Source: JAVMKJ01 sp031732875 (GTDB taxonomy: Bacteria > Pseudomonadota > Gammaproteobacteria > Competibacterales > Competibacteraceae). From it: a stretch of 25,669 nt of DNA. A model generated the notes under the pieces. It was not told the origin of the DNA. It did no database searches and saw nothing but the letters and a program-made list of their open reading frames with translations. This document shows, in pieces, positions 7,332 to 14,558 of this stretch. A program made the translations under genes and the position numbers. The stretch covers positions 1 to 25,669 of the forward strand of contig JAVMKL010000158.1 in assembly GCA_031732875.1 (NCBI GenBank), written 5' to 3'. Numbering within the stretch: the stretch's first letter is position 1; each line of letters begins with the position of its first letter.

Positions 7332-8465
7332 ATGTCCAAACGCGATTATTACGAAGTTCTCAACCTGACCCGCAACGCCAGCGAGGCCGAAATCAAGCAG
7401 GCGTATCGACGACTGGCGATGAAATTCCATCCCGACCGCAACCCCGGCGATCAGGTGGCCGAGGAGAAGTTCAAGGAGGCCAAGGAGGCTTACGAGGTGC
7501 TGAGCGATTCGCGCAAGCGGGCCGCCTACGACCAATTCGGGCATGCGGGGGTGGACGGTTCGGCGGGTGGTGGTTTCGGCGGGTTCGGTGGAGCGGCCGA
7601 TCTGGGCGACATCTTCGGTGGGGTATTTCGCGACATCTTCGGCGGCGGCATGCGCGGTGGCGCTCAGAGCCACCGGGGTGCCGACTTGCGCTACACCCTG
7701 GACCTGACACTGGAGGAAGCGGTGTTCGGCACCACCGCCAAGATTCGGGTGCCGACCCTGGTAACCTGCGCCACCTGCGCCGGCAGCGGCGCCAAGCCGG
7801 GCACCAAGCCGACCACCTGCCCCACTTGCCGCGGGGTCGGCCAAGTGCGGATGCAGCAGGGGTTTTTCTCGATCCAGCAAACCTGTCCGCGCTGTCAGGG
7901 ACGGGGTACGGTCATTCCCGAACCCTGCGGGACCTGCCAGGGCAGTGGCCGGGTGGAGGAACAGAAAACGCTGTCGGTCAAGGTGCCGGCTGGCGTGGAC
8001 AACGGCGACCGCATCCGGCTGGCCGGAGAAGGCGAGGCGGGCGAGCACAGCGGGCCACCGGGCGATCTGTACGTGCAGATCCGTGTCAAGCCGCATCCGA
8101 TTTTCACCCGCGAGGACAACGACCTGTATTGCGAGGTGCCGATCGGCTTCACGACCGCCGCCCTGGGGGGCGATCTGGAAGTACCGACCCTGGATGGACG
8201 GCTGAGCCTGAGGATTCCGGCGGAAACCCAGACCGGCAGGGTGTTCAGGCTGCGCGGCAAGGGGGTCAAGCCGGTACGCGGTGGCGCGACCGGCGATTTA
8301 TTGTGCCGCGTCGTCGTCGAAACCCCGGTCAACCTGACCAGGGAGCAAAAGGAACTGTTGCAGAAATTGGCTGAAACCATGGAGGCCGGCGGCACGAGCC
8401 ATACCCCGCAACAGGGGAGTTGGCTGGATGGGGTCAAGAAATTTTTCGAAGACATGAAGTTCTGA
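7332..8465 (+). CDS. dnaJ: Chaperone protein DnaJ (Hsp40)
   Basis: Co-chaperone that stimulates DnaK ATPase and delivers substrates; 377 residues (E. coli 376). The J domain has HPD at 33-35. A Gly/Phe-rich linker follows at about 75-115. The cysteine-rich zinc domain has four CxxCxGxG repeats: CATCAGSG, CPTCRGVG, CPRCQGRG and CGTCQGSG. C-terminal substrate-binding domains follow with the usual GDLYV, HPIFTREDNDL and GKGVKP blocks. All key residues are present, so it is a full type I DnaJ. It lies 103 bases after dnaK, beyond a terminator-like hairpin, and converges on the Sel1-repeat gene. Confidence 0.99.
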   Translation: MSKRDYYEVLNLTRNASEAEIKQAYRRLAMKFHPDRNPGDQVAEEKFKEAKEAYEVLSDSRKRAAYDQFGHAGVDGSAGGGFGGFGGAADLGDIFGGVFRDIFGGGMRGGAQSHRGADLRYTLDLTLEEAVFGTTAKIRVPTLVTCATCAGSGAKPGTKPTTCPTCRGVGQVRMQQGFFSIQQTCPRCQGRGTVIPEPCGTCQGSGRVEEQKTLSVKVPAGVDNGDRIRLAGEGEAGEHSGPPGDLYVQIRVKPHPIFTREDNDLYCEVPIGFTTAALGGDLEVPTLDGRLSLRIPAETQTGRVFRLRGKGVKPVRGGATGDLLCRVVVETPVNLTREQKELLQKLAETMEAGGTSHTPQQGSWLDGVKKFFEDMKF

Positions 8466-8517
8466 GCGATACGGGATTTTCCTGCATCATGCCGGCCGAG
8501 CATTGTTGCGATCTCGA

Positions 8518-9426
8518 CTAGCGGTCCCGAGCAACGCTCCTTAATAGCTGCTGGGCCTGCATTTTTTGTTCGGCGGTCAAGCGTGCCGAGATCTTCTGCC
8601 GCGCGCGTCGAGCATCCTCATCGCCCAACACCGCCGACCTGGAAAACCAAACGTAAGCCATCAACGGATCTTTCGGTATCCCTTTGTGTCCTTCGGCGTA
8701 AATTGCCCCCAGATTGAACTGAGCCGGCGCATAGCCCTGGTCGGCGGCTTCGCGATACCATTTCAATGCTTCCTGGAAATCCCGAGCCACGCCTTGACCC
8801 TCAAAGTACATCGACCCCAGGTTGACTTGAGCCGGCGCATAGCCCTGATCGGCGGCTTTACCGTACCACCGCAGCGCTTCCTGAAAGTCCTGTAGCGGGC
8901 TTCCATTCTGCTCGTACAGCATTCCCAAATTGAATTGGGCCGAGGCATAACCTTGGCTGGCGGCTTTAAGATACCATTTCAATGCTGTCTCCATATCCCG
9001 GGGTACGCCTTGGCCCTCAAAGTACATCGACCCCAGGTTGACTTGAGCCGGCGCATAGCCCTGATCGGCGGCTTTACGATACCACTTCAATGCTGCCGCG
9101 TAATCGCCTTGTTCATAACTGTCCTGACCGTTTTGGAAGTGCTGCTGCTCTTTCGTCTTGGCCTGGCTGATGGGCTCCCCAGCGATATTGGGGCGTTTGG
9201 TGTCGGTCAGACGCTTGGAATTTCCATCAGCTTTATTGCTCGCCACGTCCCCAGGCCGAAGCTTGCGATGGCGATAGCGCCTTCTGGTCTGATAAATCAC
9301 TATTCCCGCGGTGATGAGAAGCAACCCACAGAGTCTTCCGAGAGCGGATTCGACACCGACCACCGCGACTAATCCTCCGAGAATGTATACGTATGGAAGG
9401 GATTCGTAAATTGGTTGCGGGATCAT
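8518..9426 (-). CDS. Membrane-anchored Sel1-repeat (TPR-like) protein
   Basis: A 302-residue protein. Residues 10-25 and 31-46 are hydrophobic, giving one or two membrane segments, followed by a basic stretch (RRRYRHRK) and a polar linker to about 95. Four clear 36-37-residue Sel1 repeats follow at about 108-143, 144-179, 180-215 and 216-252, each with the A-LKWY-KAA-QGYA-AQ-NLG-Y pattern, plus a decayed fifth at 253-284. Sel1 repeats bind other proteins, and the partner here is unknown. The start at 9426 follows an AAGGA ribosome binding site about 7 bases away; an upstream ATG at 9456 adds 10 residues with no such site. Repeats 1 and 3 are nearly identical. It faces dnaJ tail to tail and shows no functional tie to it. 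Confidence 0.9.
   Translation of the reverse strand: MIPQPIYESLPYVYILGGLVAVVGVESALGRLCGLLLITAGIVIYQTRRRYRHRKLRPGDVASNKADGNSKRLTDTKRPNIAGEPISQAKTKEQQHFQNGQDSYEQGDYAAALKWYRKAADQGYAPAQVNLGSMYFEGQGVPRDMETALKWYLKAASQGYASAQFNLGMLYEQNGSPLQDFQEALRWYGKAADQGYAPAQVNLGSMYFEGQGVARDFQEALKWYREAADQGYAPAQFNLGAIYAEGHKGIPKDPLMAYVWFSRSAVLGDEDARRARQKISARLTAEQKMQAQQLLRSVARDR
8798..9077. repeat. 64-bp exact direct repeat inside the Sel1 gene
   Basis: Bases 8798-8861 are identical to 9014-9077, an offset of 216 bases, which is exactly two 36-residue Sel1 units. Identity at synonymous sites points to recent duplication or gene conversion rather than selection on the protein alone. Confidence 0.92.
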
Positions 9427-9930
9427 GGTCGATTCCTTGGTTTTGTCGCTTATCAATACATTGGACGATATTGTGTGGAGGGTTGGGAGACATACTCAAT
9501 AAATCAATTAGTTATTCATTTTATCCGAGTCCAGGCAAACTCCCAAGCTGGAATTTATCGGAGTCACGAGCGCCGAGCTTTTGGATTATGGTGGTAAGTT
9601 AATGATTTATCTATTGAATATTAATTTGTTAGGAAAAATCGCTTTCCGAAACCCAGAAAATCAGCGAAGGGTAAGTTGAGGGGAGAAGTGGGTCTTGCAG
9701 CGATGCCTTCCGCGATCCATTGTTTTTGATCGCGGCGTCCGAGCTCTACCCGATCTCGATGGGAGTCCCTTCATGATCTACACTATAACTTGTTCGGATC
9801 TCGAAGGTCCCAATCGCTTTTTGTGGGGAACACCCGGTCCGGGTTGTTGCGTCGACCGGGCTTGCGATCATCCGTTCCACGACACCGCCCGAACGGCATC
9901 GGCCGTCGGCGGAAGCATGAGGAGATCAGA
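9427..9930. other. AT-richer intergenic gap, no confident gene
   Basis: About 500 bases between the Sel1 gene and the next rightward gene. Bases near 9480-9670 are visibly AT-rich compared with the window. At 9710-9735 there is a perfect 8-bp stem (CCGCGATC and complement) with a ten-base, T-rich loop. A possible 53-codon reading frame at 9773-9934 has a GGAG site 7 bases before its ATG and ends in an ATGA overlap with the next gene, but its product resembles nothing I know. Promoters for both flanking genes should be here, though none is convincing. Confidence 0.6.
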
Positions 9931-10443
9931 ATGAAGCGCATCTATTTCTTGGTTCCACATATCGACGTGGCGAAAAAGATCGTCGACGAGTTGCTGCTCG
10001 CGCGCATCGAAGAGCGGCACATCCACATTCTGGCCAAGCGTGGTACGCCGCTTGAGGATTTGCCGGAGGCTTCGTTTCTACAGAAAAGCGACTTTATTCC
10101 GGCGATGGAACGGGGGCTGGCGCTCGGCGGCACGGTGGGTACGCTCGCGGGTCTGACCGCCGTCGCGCTTGGGCCGGTCAGCCTGGTGGTGGCGGGCGGT
10201 GGAATCGTTCTGGCCGGCGGTCTAGCCGGAGCCGGAGTAGGGGCCTGGCTGAGCGGGATGGTGGGACTGAACGTTGGGAACACCCGACTGAAACCGTTTG
10301 AGGATGCCATCGAGCGGGGTGAACTGCTGATGATGATCGACGTGCCGCGCGACCGGGTACCGGAGATCACCGAATTGGTTGCGACCCACCACCCCGAAGC
10401 GCATCCCGAAGGTACCGAACCGACGATTCCCGCGTTCCCGTAA
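9931..10443 (+). CDS. Small glycine-rich membrane protein, DUF1269-like
   Basis: A 170-residue protein resembling small conserved proteins often annotated as DUF1269-like in gammaproteobacteria; function unknown. The N-terminus (MKRIYFLVPHIDVAKKIVDELLL) looks like a soluble alpha/beta domain. Residues 62-115 are a Gly/Ala-rich hydrophobic stretch with GxxxG-type spacing, likely two tightly packed membrane helices or a glycine-zipper hairpin. A second small alpha/beta segment (ELLMMIDVPRDRVPEI) follows, ending in HHPEA and the tail GTEPTIPAFP. A GAGGAG ribosome binding site fixes the ATG. An upstream in-frame GTG or ATG extension from 9790 has no site and non-coding character. It stands alone, 300 bases before the oxidase cluster. 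Confidence 0.8.
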   Translation: MKRIYFLVPHIDVAKKIVDELLLARIEERHIHILAKRGTPLEDLPEASFLQKSDFIPAMERGLALGGTVGTLAGLTAVALGPVSLVVAGGGIVLAGGLAGAGVGAWLSGMVGLNVGNTRLKPFEDAIERGELLMMIDVPRDRVPEITELVATHHPEAHPEGTEPTIPAFP

Positions 10444-10591
10444 GGCTGACAGGGTGGCTCGAAAGTGATGAATCTCCCATAACCCCGGCGTTCGGCCGAC
10501 AAGCCAAATTTTCCAGTCGGTTTCGGCCACCCATTGCCATCGCCTGCTCCTGAGACACCTCGATACCGTTTTGGTATTAACGGAGGATCCC

Positions 10592-10620
10592 GGGGGTGTT
10601 TGGCTCGGCCGAACCTCCCC
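10592..10620 (+). terminator. Strong GC-rich hairpin, possible terminator without T run
   Basis: The arms 10592-10604 and 10608-10620 pair over 12 of 13 positions (one T-C mismatch, two G-T wobbles) around a TCG loop. No T run follows, so it may be a weak terminator for the gene ending at 10443, an RNA stability element or part of an unlisted RNA. Confidence 0.4.
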
Positions 10621-10679
10621 ATGCCTCGCTCTTGCCCTGCGTTTCTTACCCGATAAATCCTGAGTTGTGTGAAAGGGTA

Positions 10680-10708
10680 TTGACAAGAATCGCGTATCCC
10701 GTTACTTG
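10680..10708 (+). promoter_or_regulatory. Candidate promoter for the DUF2244-cox unit
   Basis: A perfect TTGACA at 10680-10685, then 17 bases and a poor -10 TACTTG at 10703-10708. Its position 37 bases before the DUF2244 start is sensible, but the weak -10 keeps confidence low. Confidence 0.4.
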
Positions 10709-10744
10709 TTAATAGGCAAAGCAAAGCGAAGGGGTTCCCGGTTC

Positions 10745-11227
10745 ATGGTTGCGATCGAATGTGACACGAATGAGTGCCAATACTGCTATGTGTTACGTCC
10801 CAACCGGTCCCTGTCCTGGCGGCAAAATCTGGTGGTGTTCGCCGGGTTGTGCATGGTAACGCTGTTTCTGACGGTTCCGTTGGTTGCCATGGGGTTTTGG
10901 TTGGTGTTGCCGTTTGCCGGTCTGGAACTGCTGGCGGTGGGAATCGGGCTGTACTGCGCGATCTGCCGTTGCCACGAGTGCGAGGTGATCTGCGTCGCGG
11001 CCGACAGCATTCGCATCGAACGGGGCCGGCGGGGTCCCCGGCAACGCTGGATTCTGGCGCGGGCTTGGGCTCAAGTCGTGCTCAAAGGCTGTCCCCGGCA
11101 GTGGTATCCGAGCCGGTTGCTGATTCGGGTCCACGGCCGGGCGGTCGAAGTCGGCCGGTTTCTGGTCGAGGAAGAGCGTTGTCAGCTTGCCCAGGATTTG
11201 ACGCGTTGTCTCTGCGTTAACCAGTAA
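10745..11227 (+). CDS. DUF2244 integral membrane protein, cysteine-rich
   Basis: A 160-residue protein of the DUF2244 family, commonly found next to aa3 oxidase genes; role unknown. The family pattern is visible: LRPNRSLSWRQN before two membrane helices (about 27-47 and 50-70), the LPFAGLELLAVG block, then a cytosolic domain with W-W spacing and the HGRAVEVGRFL-EEER ending. The start at 10745 has a GAAGGGG site; an upstream TTG at 10706 overlaps the predicted -10. Odd feature: 13 cysteines, including CQYC at 11-14 and C71, C74, C76, C79 (CxxCxCxxC) plus C83 straight after the second helix. It precedes coxB by 116 bases and probably belongs to the same unit. Confidence 0.88.
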   Translation: MVAIECDTNECQYCYVLRPNRSLSWRQNLVVFAGLCMVTLFLTVPLVAMGFWLVLPFAGLELLAVGIGLYCAICRCHECEVICVAADSIRIERGRRGPRQRWILARAWAQVVLKGCPRQWYPSRLLIRVHGRAVEVGRFLVEEERCQLAQDLTRCLCVNQ

Positions 11228-11251
11228 ATTCAAATAGTTGTAAAATTGTAA

Positions 11252-11277
11252 AGCCGGAGATCGAATCCGGCTGTTTT
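11252..11277 (+). terminator. Weak hairpin with short T run after DUF2244 gene
   Basis: AGCCGGA at 11252-11258 pairs with TCCGGCT at 11266-11272 around a seven-base loop, followed by GTTTT. It is a weak or partial terminator. A possible second promoter (TTAACC, 18 bases, TAAAAT at 11217-11246) overlaps the DUF2244 end just upstream, so this hairpin would sit early in a coxB leader. Confidence 0.4.
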
Positions 11278-11343
11278 GTATCCAGTTTTAGCGTCATCGG
11301 TTCGACGGCACGAGGCGCGTTCAACCATCGGGAGAGGAGGGGT

Positions 11344-12210
11344 ATGGCAATTAATCACATCCCGCGCAGGGGCGGCGGTATTGCCCTGAGTAGCGCAACA
11401 ACACTAACGGCATGGAGCGGGGGGGCGCATGCCGAACTCGCGCTGAACATGCCACGGGGTGTCACCCCTATCAGCCACGAAGTCTACGATCTGCACATGC
11501 TGATCTTCTGGATCTGCGTGGTGATCGGCGTGGTGGTGTTCGGCGTCATGTTCTGGTCGATCTACCACCACCGCAAATCACGTGGGGCGGTGCCGGCCCA
11601 ATTCCATGAAAGTACTCTGGTGGAGGTGGTGTGGACAGTGGTTCCGATGCTGATTCTCATCGGCATGGCGGTTCCCGCCACCAAGACGCTGGTTCGCATG
11701 TACGATGCACGGGATGCCGATCTGACGGTCAAGGTCACTGGCTATCAGTGGCGCTGGCAATACGACTATCTCAACGAGGGCGTCGGGTTCTTCAGCGTCC
11801 TTTCCACCCCTCAGGCGCAGATCCGTAATGTCGCCGCCAAGGGCGAGCACTATCTGTTGGAGGTGGATAACCCACTGGTGGTCCCGGTTGGTAAGAAGGT
11901 CCGCATTTTGACCACCGCTGCCGACGTGATCCACTCCTGGTGGGTACCGGAACTGGGCTGGAAGAAAGATGCCATTCCCGGTTTTATCAACGAGACTTGG
12001 ACGCTGATCGAGAAACCAGGCATCTATCGCGGCCAATGCGCCGAACTGTGCGGCAAGGATCACGGCTTCATGCCTATCGTCATCAAGGCCGTGCCCGAGG
12101 CGGAGTTTAAACAGTGGCTCGCGCAGATGAAAGCGAAGGACAAGCCGAGCCCGAAAACCGCCCAGAATGATTCGAACTCCCCAACCGTCCCTGGAGGCCA
12201 AACGCTATGA
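11344..12210 (+). CDS. coxB: Cytochrome c oxidase aa3 subunit II
   Basis: Carries the CuA centre that accepts electrons from cytochrome c in the periplasm; 288 residues. An N-terminal signal peptide probably ends near AHA at 28-30. Two membrane helices lie at about 51-72 and 93-113. The cupredoxin domain has the aromatic patch GYQWRWQYDY at 133-142 and all CuA ligands: H197, C232, E234, C236, H240 and M243. There is no C-terminal cytochrome c domain, so it is the plain type. A GAGAGGAGG site precedes the ATG. The stop overlaps the coxA start by ATGA, giving translational coupling. Confidence 0.98.
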   Translation: MAINHIPRRGGGIALSSATTLTAWSGGAHAELALNMPRGVTPISHEVYDLHMLIFWICVVIGVVVFGVMFWSIYHHRKSRGAVPAQFHESTLVEVVWTVVPMLILIGMAVPATKTLVRMYDARDADLTVKVTGYQWRWQYDYLNEGVGFFSVLSTPQAQIRNVAAKGEHYLLEVDNPLVVPVGKKVRILTTAADVIHSWWVPELGWKKDAIPGFINETWTLIEKPGIYRGQCAELCGKDHGFMPIVIKAVPEAEFKQWLAQMKAKDKPSPKTAQNDSNSPTVPGGQTL

Positions 12211-13793
12211 GCACGGCATCGCCCGCCCTCGATCACGATCACGATCACGATCACGGACCATCGCACGGTTTGAGCCGCTGGCTGTTCACCACCAATCACA
12301 AGGACATCGGGACGCTGTACCTGTTGTTCTCGTTGTTGATGTTCTTTGTCGGCGGCACCATGGCCCTGATTATCCGCGCCGAGTTGTTCCAGCCGGGCCT
12401 GCAGATCGTCAATCCGCAATTCTTCAACGAGATGACCACCCTGCATGCGCTGGTCATGATCTTCGGCGCGGTGATGCCGGCTTTCGTCGGGTTGGCTAAC
12501 TGGCTGATTCCGATGATGATCGGCGCGCCGGACATGGCCCTGCCGCGTATGAACAACTGGTCGTTCTGGATCATGCCGTTCGCTTTCACATTGCTGTTGT
12601 CCACTCTGTTCATGCCGGGGGGCGGCCCAGCCGGCGGCTGGACTTTGTATCCTCCGCTGGTGCTACAGACTGGTAATGCCTTCCCGTTTGTTATCCTGGC
12701 CATCCATATGATGGGGGCCTCTTCGATCATGGGCGCGATTAACATTATCGCGACGATTCTCAACTTGCGCGCGCCCGGCATGACGCTGATGAAAATGCCG
12801 CTGTTCGTGTGGACCTGGCTGATCACCGCTTATCTACTGATCGCAGTGATGCCGGTATTGGCGGGCACGGTGACCATGTTGTTGACCGACAAGTTTTTCG
12901 GGACCTCGTTTTTTAACGCCGCTGGTGGCGGTGACCCGGTGATGTTCCAGCACATTTTCTGGTTCTTCGGCCATCCCGAGGTCTACATCATGATCCTGCC
13001 GGCGTTCGGGGTGATTTCCATGATCATCCCGACCTTCGCCCGCAAGCCGCTATTCGGCTATGCCTCGATGGTGTATGCCACCGCCTCCATCGCGTTTCTG
13101 TCCTTTATCGTCTGGGCGCATCACATGTTCACGGTGGGGATGCCGTTGGCGGGCGAACTGTTCTTCATGTACGCGACCATGCTGATCGCGGTGCCAACCG
13201 GAGTGAAAGTGTTCAACTGGGTTTCGACCATGTGGCGCGGGGCGATGACTTTCGAGACGCCGATGTTGTTCGCTCTCGCCTTCGTGGTCCTGTTCACCAT
13301 CGGTGGCTTTTCCGGACTGATGTTGGCGATCGCGCCAGCCGACTTCCAGTACCAGGATACCTATTTCGTGGTGGCGCACTTCCACTACGTGCTGGTACCA
13401 GGCGCGGTGTTCTCGATCATGGCCGCCACCTATTATTGGCTACCGAAATGGACCGGCCACATGTACGATGAGAAATTGGGCCAGTGGCATTTCTGGCTGT
13501 CGGTGATCGGGGTCAACGTGCTGTTCTTCCCCCAGCACTTCTTGGGGTTGGCCGGCATGCCGCGCCGCATTCCCGATTACGCCCTGCAATTTACCGAGTT
13601 CAACATGATTTCGACCGTCGGCGCGTTCCTGTTCGGTTTTTCGCAACTGCTGTTCGCCTACAACGTCATCAAGACCATTCGTGGTGGCGTGAAGGCGACC
13701 GATCAGGTATGGGACGGAGCGCATGGTCTGGAATGGACGCTGAGTTCGCCGCCTCCATACCACACCTTCACCACGGCTCCCGAAATCAAGTGA
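12207..13793 (+). CDS. coxA: Cytochrome c oxidase aa3 subunit I
   Basis: Catalytic heme-copper subunit that reduces oxygen and pumps protons; 528 residues, twelve predicted helices. Low-spin heme ligands are H80 and H393, the high-spin heme a3 ligand is H391, and CuB ligands are H256, H305 and H306 with cross-linked Y260. The GHPEVY motif with E258 marks it as type A1, and N98 with D109 and K334 fit the D and K proton channels. The protein is complete. Odd feature: an N-terminal tail with four Asp-His pairs before SRWLFTTNHKDIGTLY, encoded by a GATCAC hexamer repeat. It starts inside coxB by ATGA overlap. Confidence 0.99.
   Translation: MSTASPALDHDHDHDHGPSHGLSRWLFTTNHKDIGTLYLLFSLLMFFVGGTMALIIRAELFQPGLQIVNPQFFNEMTTLHALVMIFGAVMPAFVGLANWLIPMMIGAPDMALPRMNNWSFWIMPFAFTLLLSTLFMPGGGPAGGWTLYPPLVLQTGNAFPFVILAIHMMGASSIMGAINIIATILNLRAPGMTLMKMPLFVWTWLITAYLLIAVMPVLAGTVTMLLTDKFFGTSFFNAAGGGDPVMFQHIFWFFGHPEVYIMILPAFGVISMIIPTFARKPLFGYASMVYATASIAFLSFIVWAHHMFTVGMPLAGELFFMYATMLIAVPTGVKVFNWVSTMWRGAMTFETPMLFALAFVVLFTIGGFSGLMLAIAPADFQYQDTYFVVAHFHYVLVPGAVFSIMAATYYWLPKWTGHMYDEKLGQWHFWLSVIGVNVLFFPQHFLGLAGMPRRIPDYALQFTEFNMISTVGAFLFGFSQLLFAYNVIKTIRGGVKATDQVWDGAHGLEWTLSSPPPYHTFTTAPEIK
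12231..12254 (+). repeat. GATCAC hexamer repeat, four copies, in coxA 5' end
   Basis: Four exact tandem GATCAC units, each encoding Asp-His (residues 9-16 of CoxA). The unit length is a multiple of three, so copy-number change would alter the His/Asp tail without breaking the frame. Confidence 0.95.
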
Positions 13794-13795
13794 GA

Positions 13796-13945
13796 ATGGG
13801 AGGGCTTGAAGTGAGGTCCGCGGATAATTCCGCTGGTGCGGTGCCGCAAAACCGCACCGCTCGGGTTCGGCGCACGGTGATCGCGCTGGCGGTATTGACC
13901 GCGGTTTTCTATGTTGGAATTATTCTGATCATGGCGTGGCGATGA
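13796..13945 (+). CDS. 49-residue single-helix membrane protein between coxA and ctaG
   Basis: A 49-residue frame with a polar, basic N-terminal half (ends in RTARVRRTV) and one membrane helix at about 28-46, ending WR. The basic side before the helix predicts the N-terminus inside. It begins 2 bases after the coxA stop, and its stop overlaps the ctaG start (ATGA), which is strong operon evidence that it is translated. Small single-helix proteins occur at this position in other proteobacterial cox clusters and are usually named only as oxidase assembly or accessory proteins. I cannot assign a precise family. Confidence 0.7.
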   Translation: MGGLEVRSADNSAGAVPQNRTARVRRTVIALAVLTAVFYVGIILIMAWR

Positions 13946-14505
13946 TGGTGGAAACCGAAAAATCAACTCCAAGGTCGGCAGTGGCAGCGAACCGCCGGTT
14001 GGTGCGGCGCCTCTTGTGGGTGACGGCTGGGATGTTCGCCTTTGGGTTTGCCATGGTGCCGTTCTATGACGTACTGTGCAAAATCACCGGCCTTAACGGC
14101 AAGACCGGTGGTCGCGTGGTCGCCGTGGAACCGATGAGAGTCGACGAATCGCGAACGATAACCGTGGAATTTGTCGCTAATCTCAATTTGGGAGCACCGT
14201 GGGAATTCGCCCCGCAAGTCGCTCGCATGCAGGTGCATCCCGGTCAGTTCTACCAGACCCGTTTTTGGGCGCGGAACGTGGCCGACCAACCCATGACCGG
14301 GCAGGCGATCCCCAGCGTTTCGCCGGGACTGGCGGCATCCCATTTTCAGAAGATCGAGTGTTTCTGCTTTACCCGCCAGCAGTTCCAAGCGGGCGAGGGT
14401 AAGGAAATGCCGGTCACCTTCCGCATCGATCCGGAGTTGCCGTCCGACGTGCGCATCGTAACCCTGTCTTACACATTTTTTAGGATTGATAACGCGGGCG
14501 GTTGA
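13942..14505 (+). CDS. ctaG: Cytochrome c oxidase copper assembly protein CtaG (Cox11)
   Basis: Delivers copper to the CuB site of CoxA; 187 residues. One N-terminal membrane helix at about 24-42 anchors a periplasmic beta domain. The conserved PFYDVLCKITGLNG follows the helix, with C46, and the copper-binding CFCF motif is at 140-143 (C140, C142) inside the family block HFQKIECFCFT. The end has the LSYTFFRI strand. I chose the ATG at 13942, which overlaps the upstream stop; a GTG at 13936 is an alternative. The length and all three cysteines fit the family. Confidence 0.97.
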   Translation: MMVETEKSTPRSAVAANRRLVRRLLWVTAGMFAFGFAMVPFYDVLCKITGLNGKTGGRVVAVEPMRVDESRTITVEFVANLNLGAPWEFAPQVARMQVHPGQFYQTRFWARNVADQPMTGQAIPSVSPGLAASHFQKIECFCFTRQQFQAGEGKEMPVTFRIDPELPSDVRIVTLSYTFFRIDNAGG

Positions 14506-14558
14506 TCATCAGGATACCGCCCGCCGCCGACATAACCGCCGAAGGGGGAAATAACCTA

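Larger units (their letters stand above)
10444..10744. other. Intergenic gap before the aa3 oxidase cluster
   Basis: About 300 bases with no credible reading frame. It holds a strong hairpin at 10592-10620 and a TTGACA promoter element at 10680. The rest shows nothing I can name. Confidence 0.6.

Noticed and set aside
9828..9848. Short dyad ACCCGG-T-CCGGGT in the gap before 9931
   Set aside because: Six-base arms in GC-rich DNA with a one-base loop are expected by chance and no function is suggested.
9790..9930. N-terminal extension of the gene at 9931
   Set aside because: The extension has no ribosome binding site and an Arg/Ser-rich, non-family sequence, while the ATG at 9931 has a clear GAGGAG site.
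12231..12254. GATCAC units as the start of a CRISPR or satellite array
   Set aside because: Only four six-base units, fully inside coxA and in frame; it is a simple coding microsatellite.
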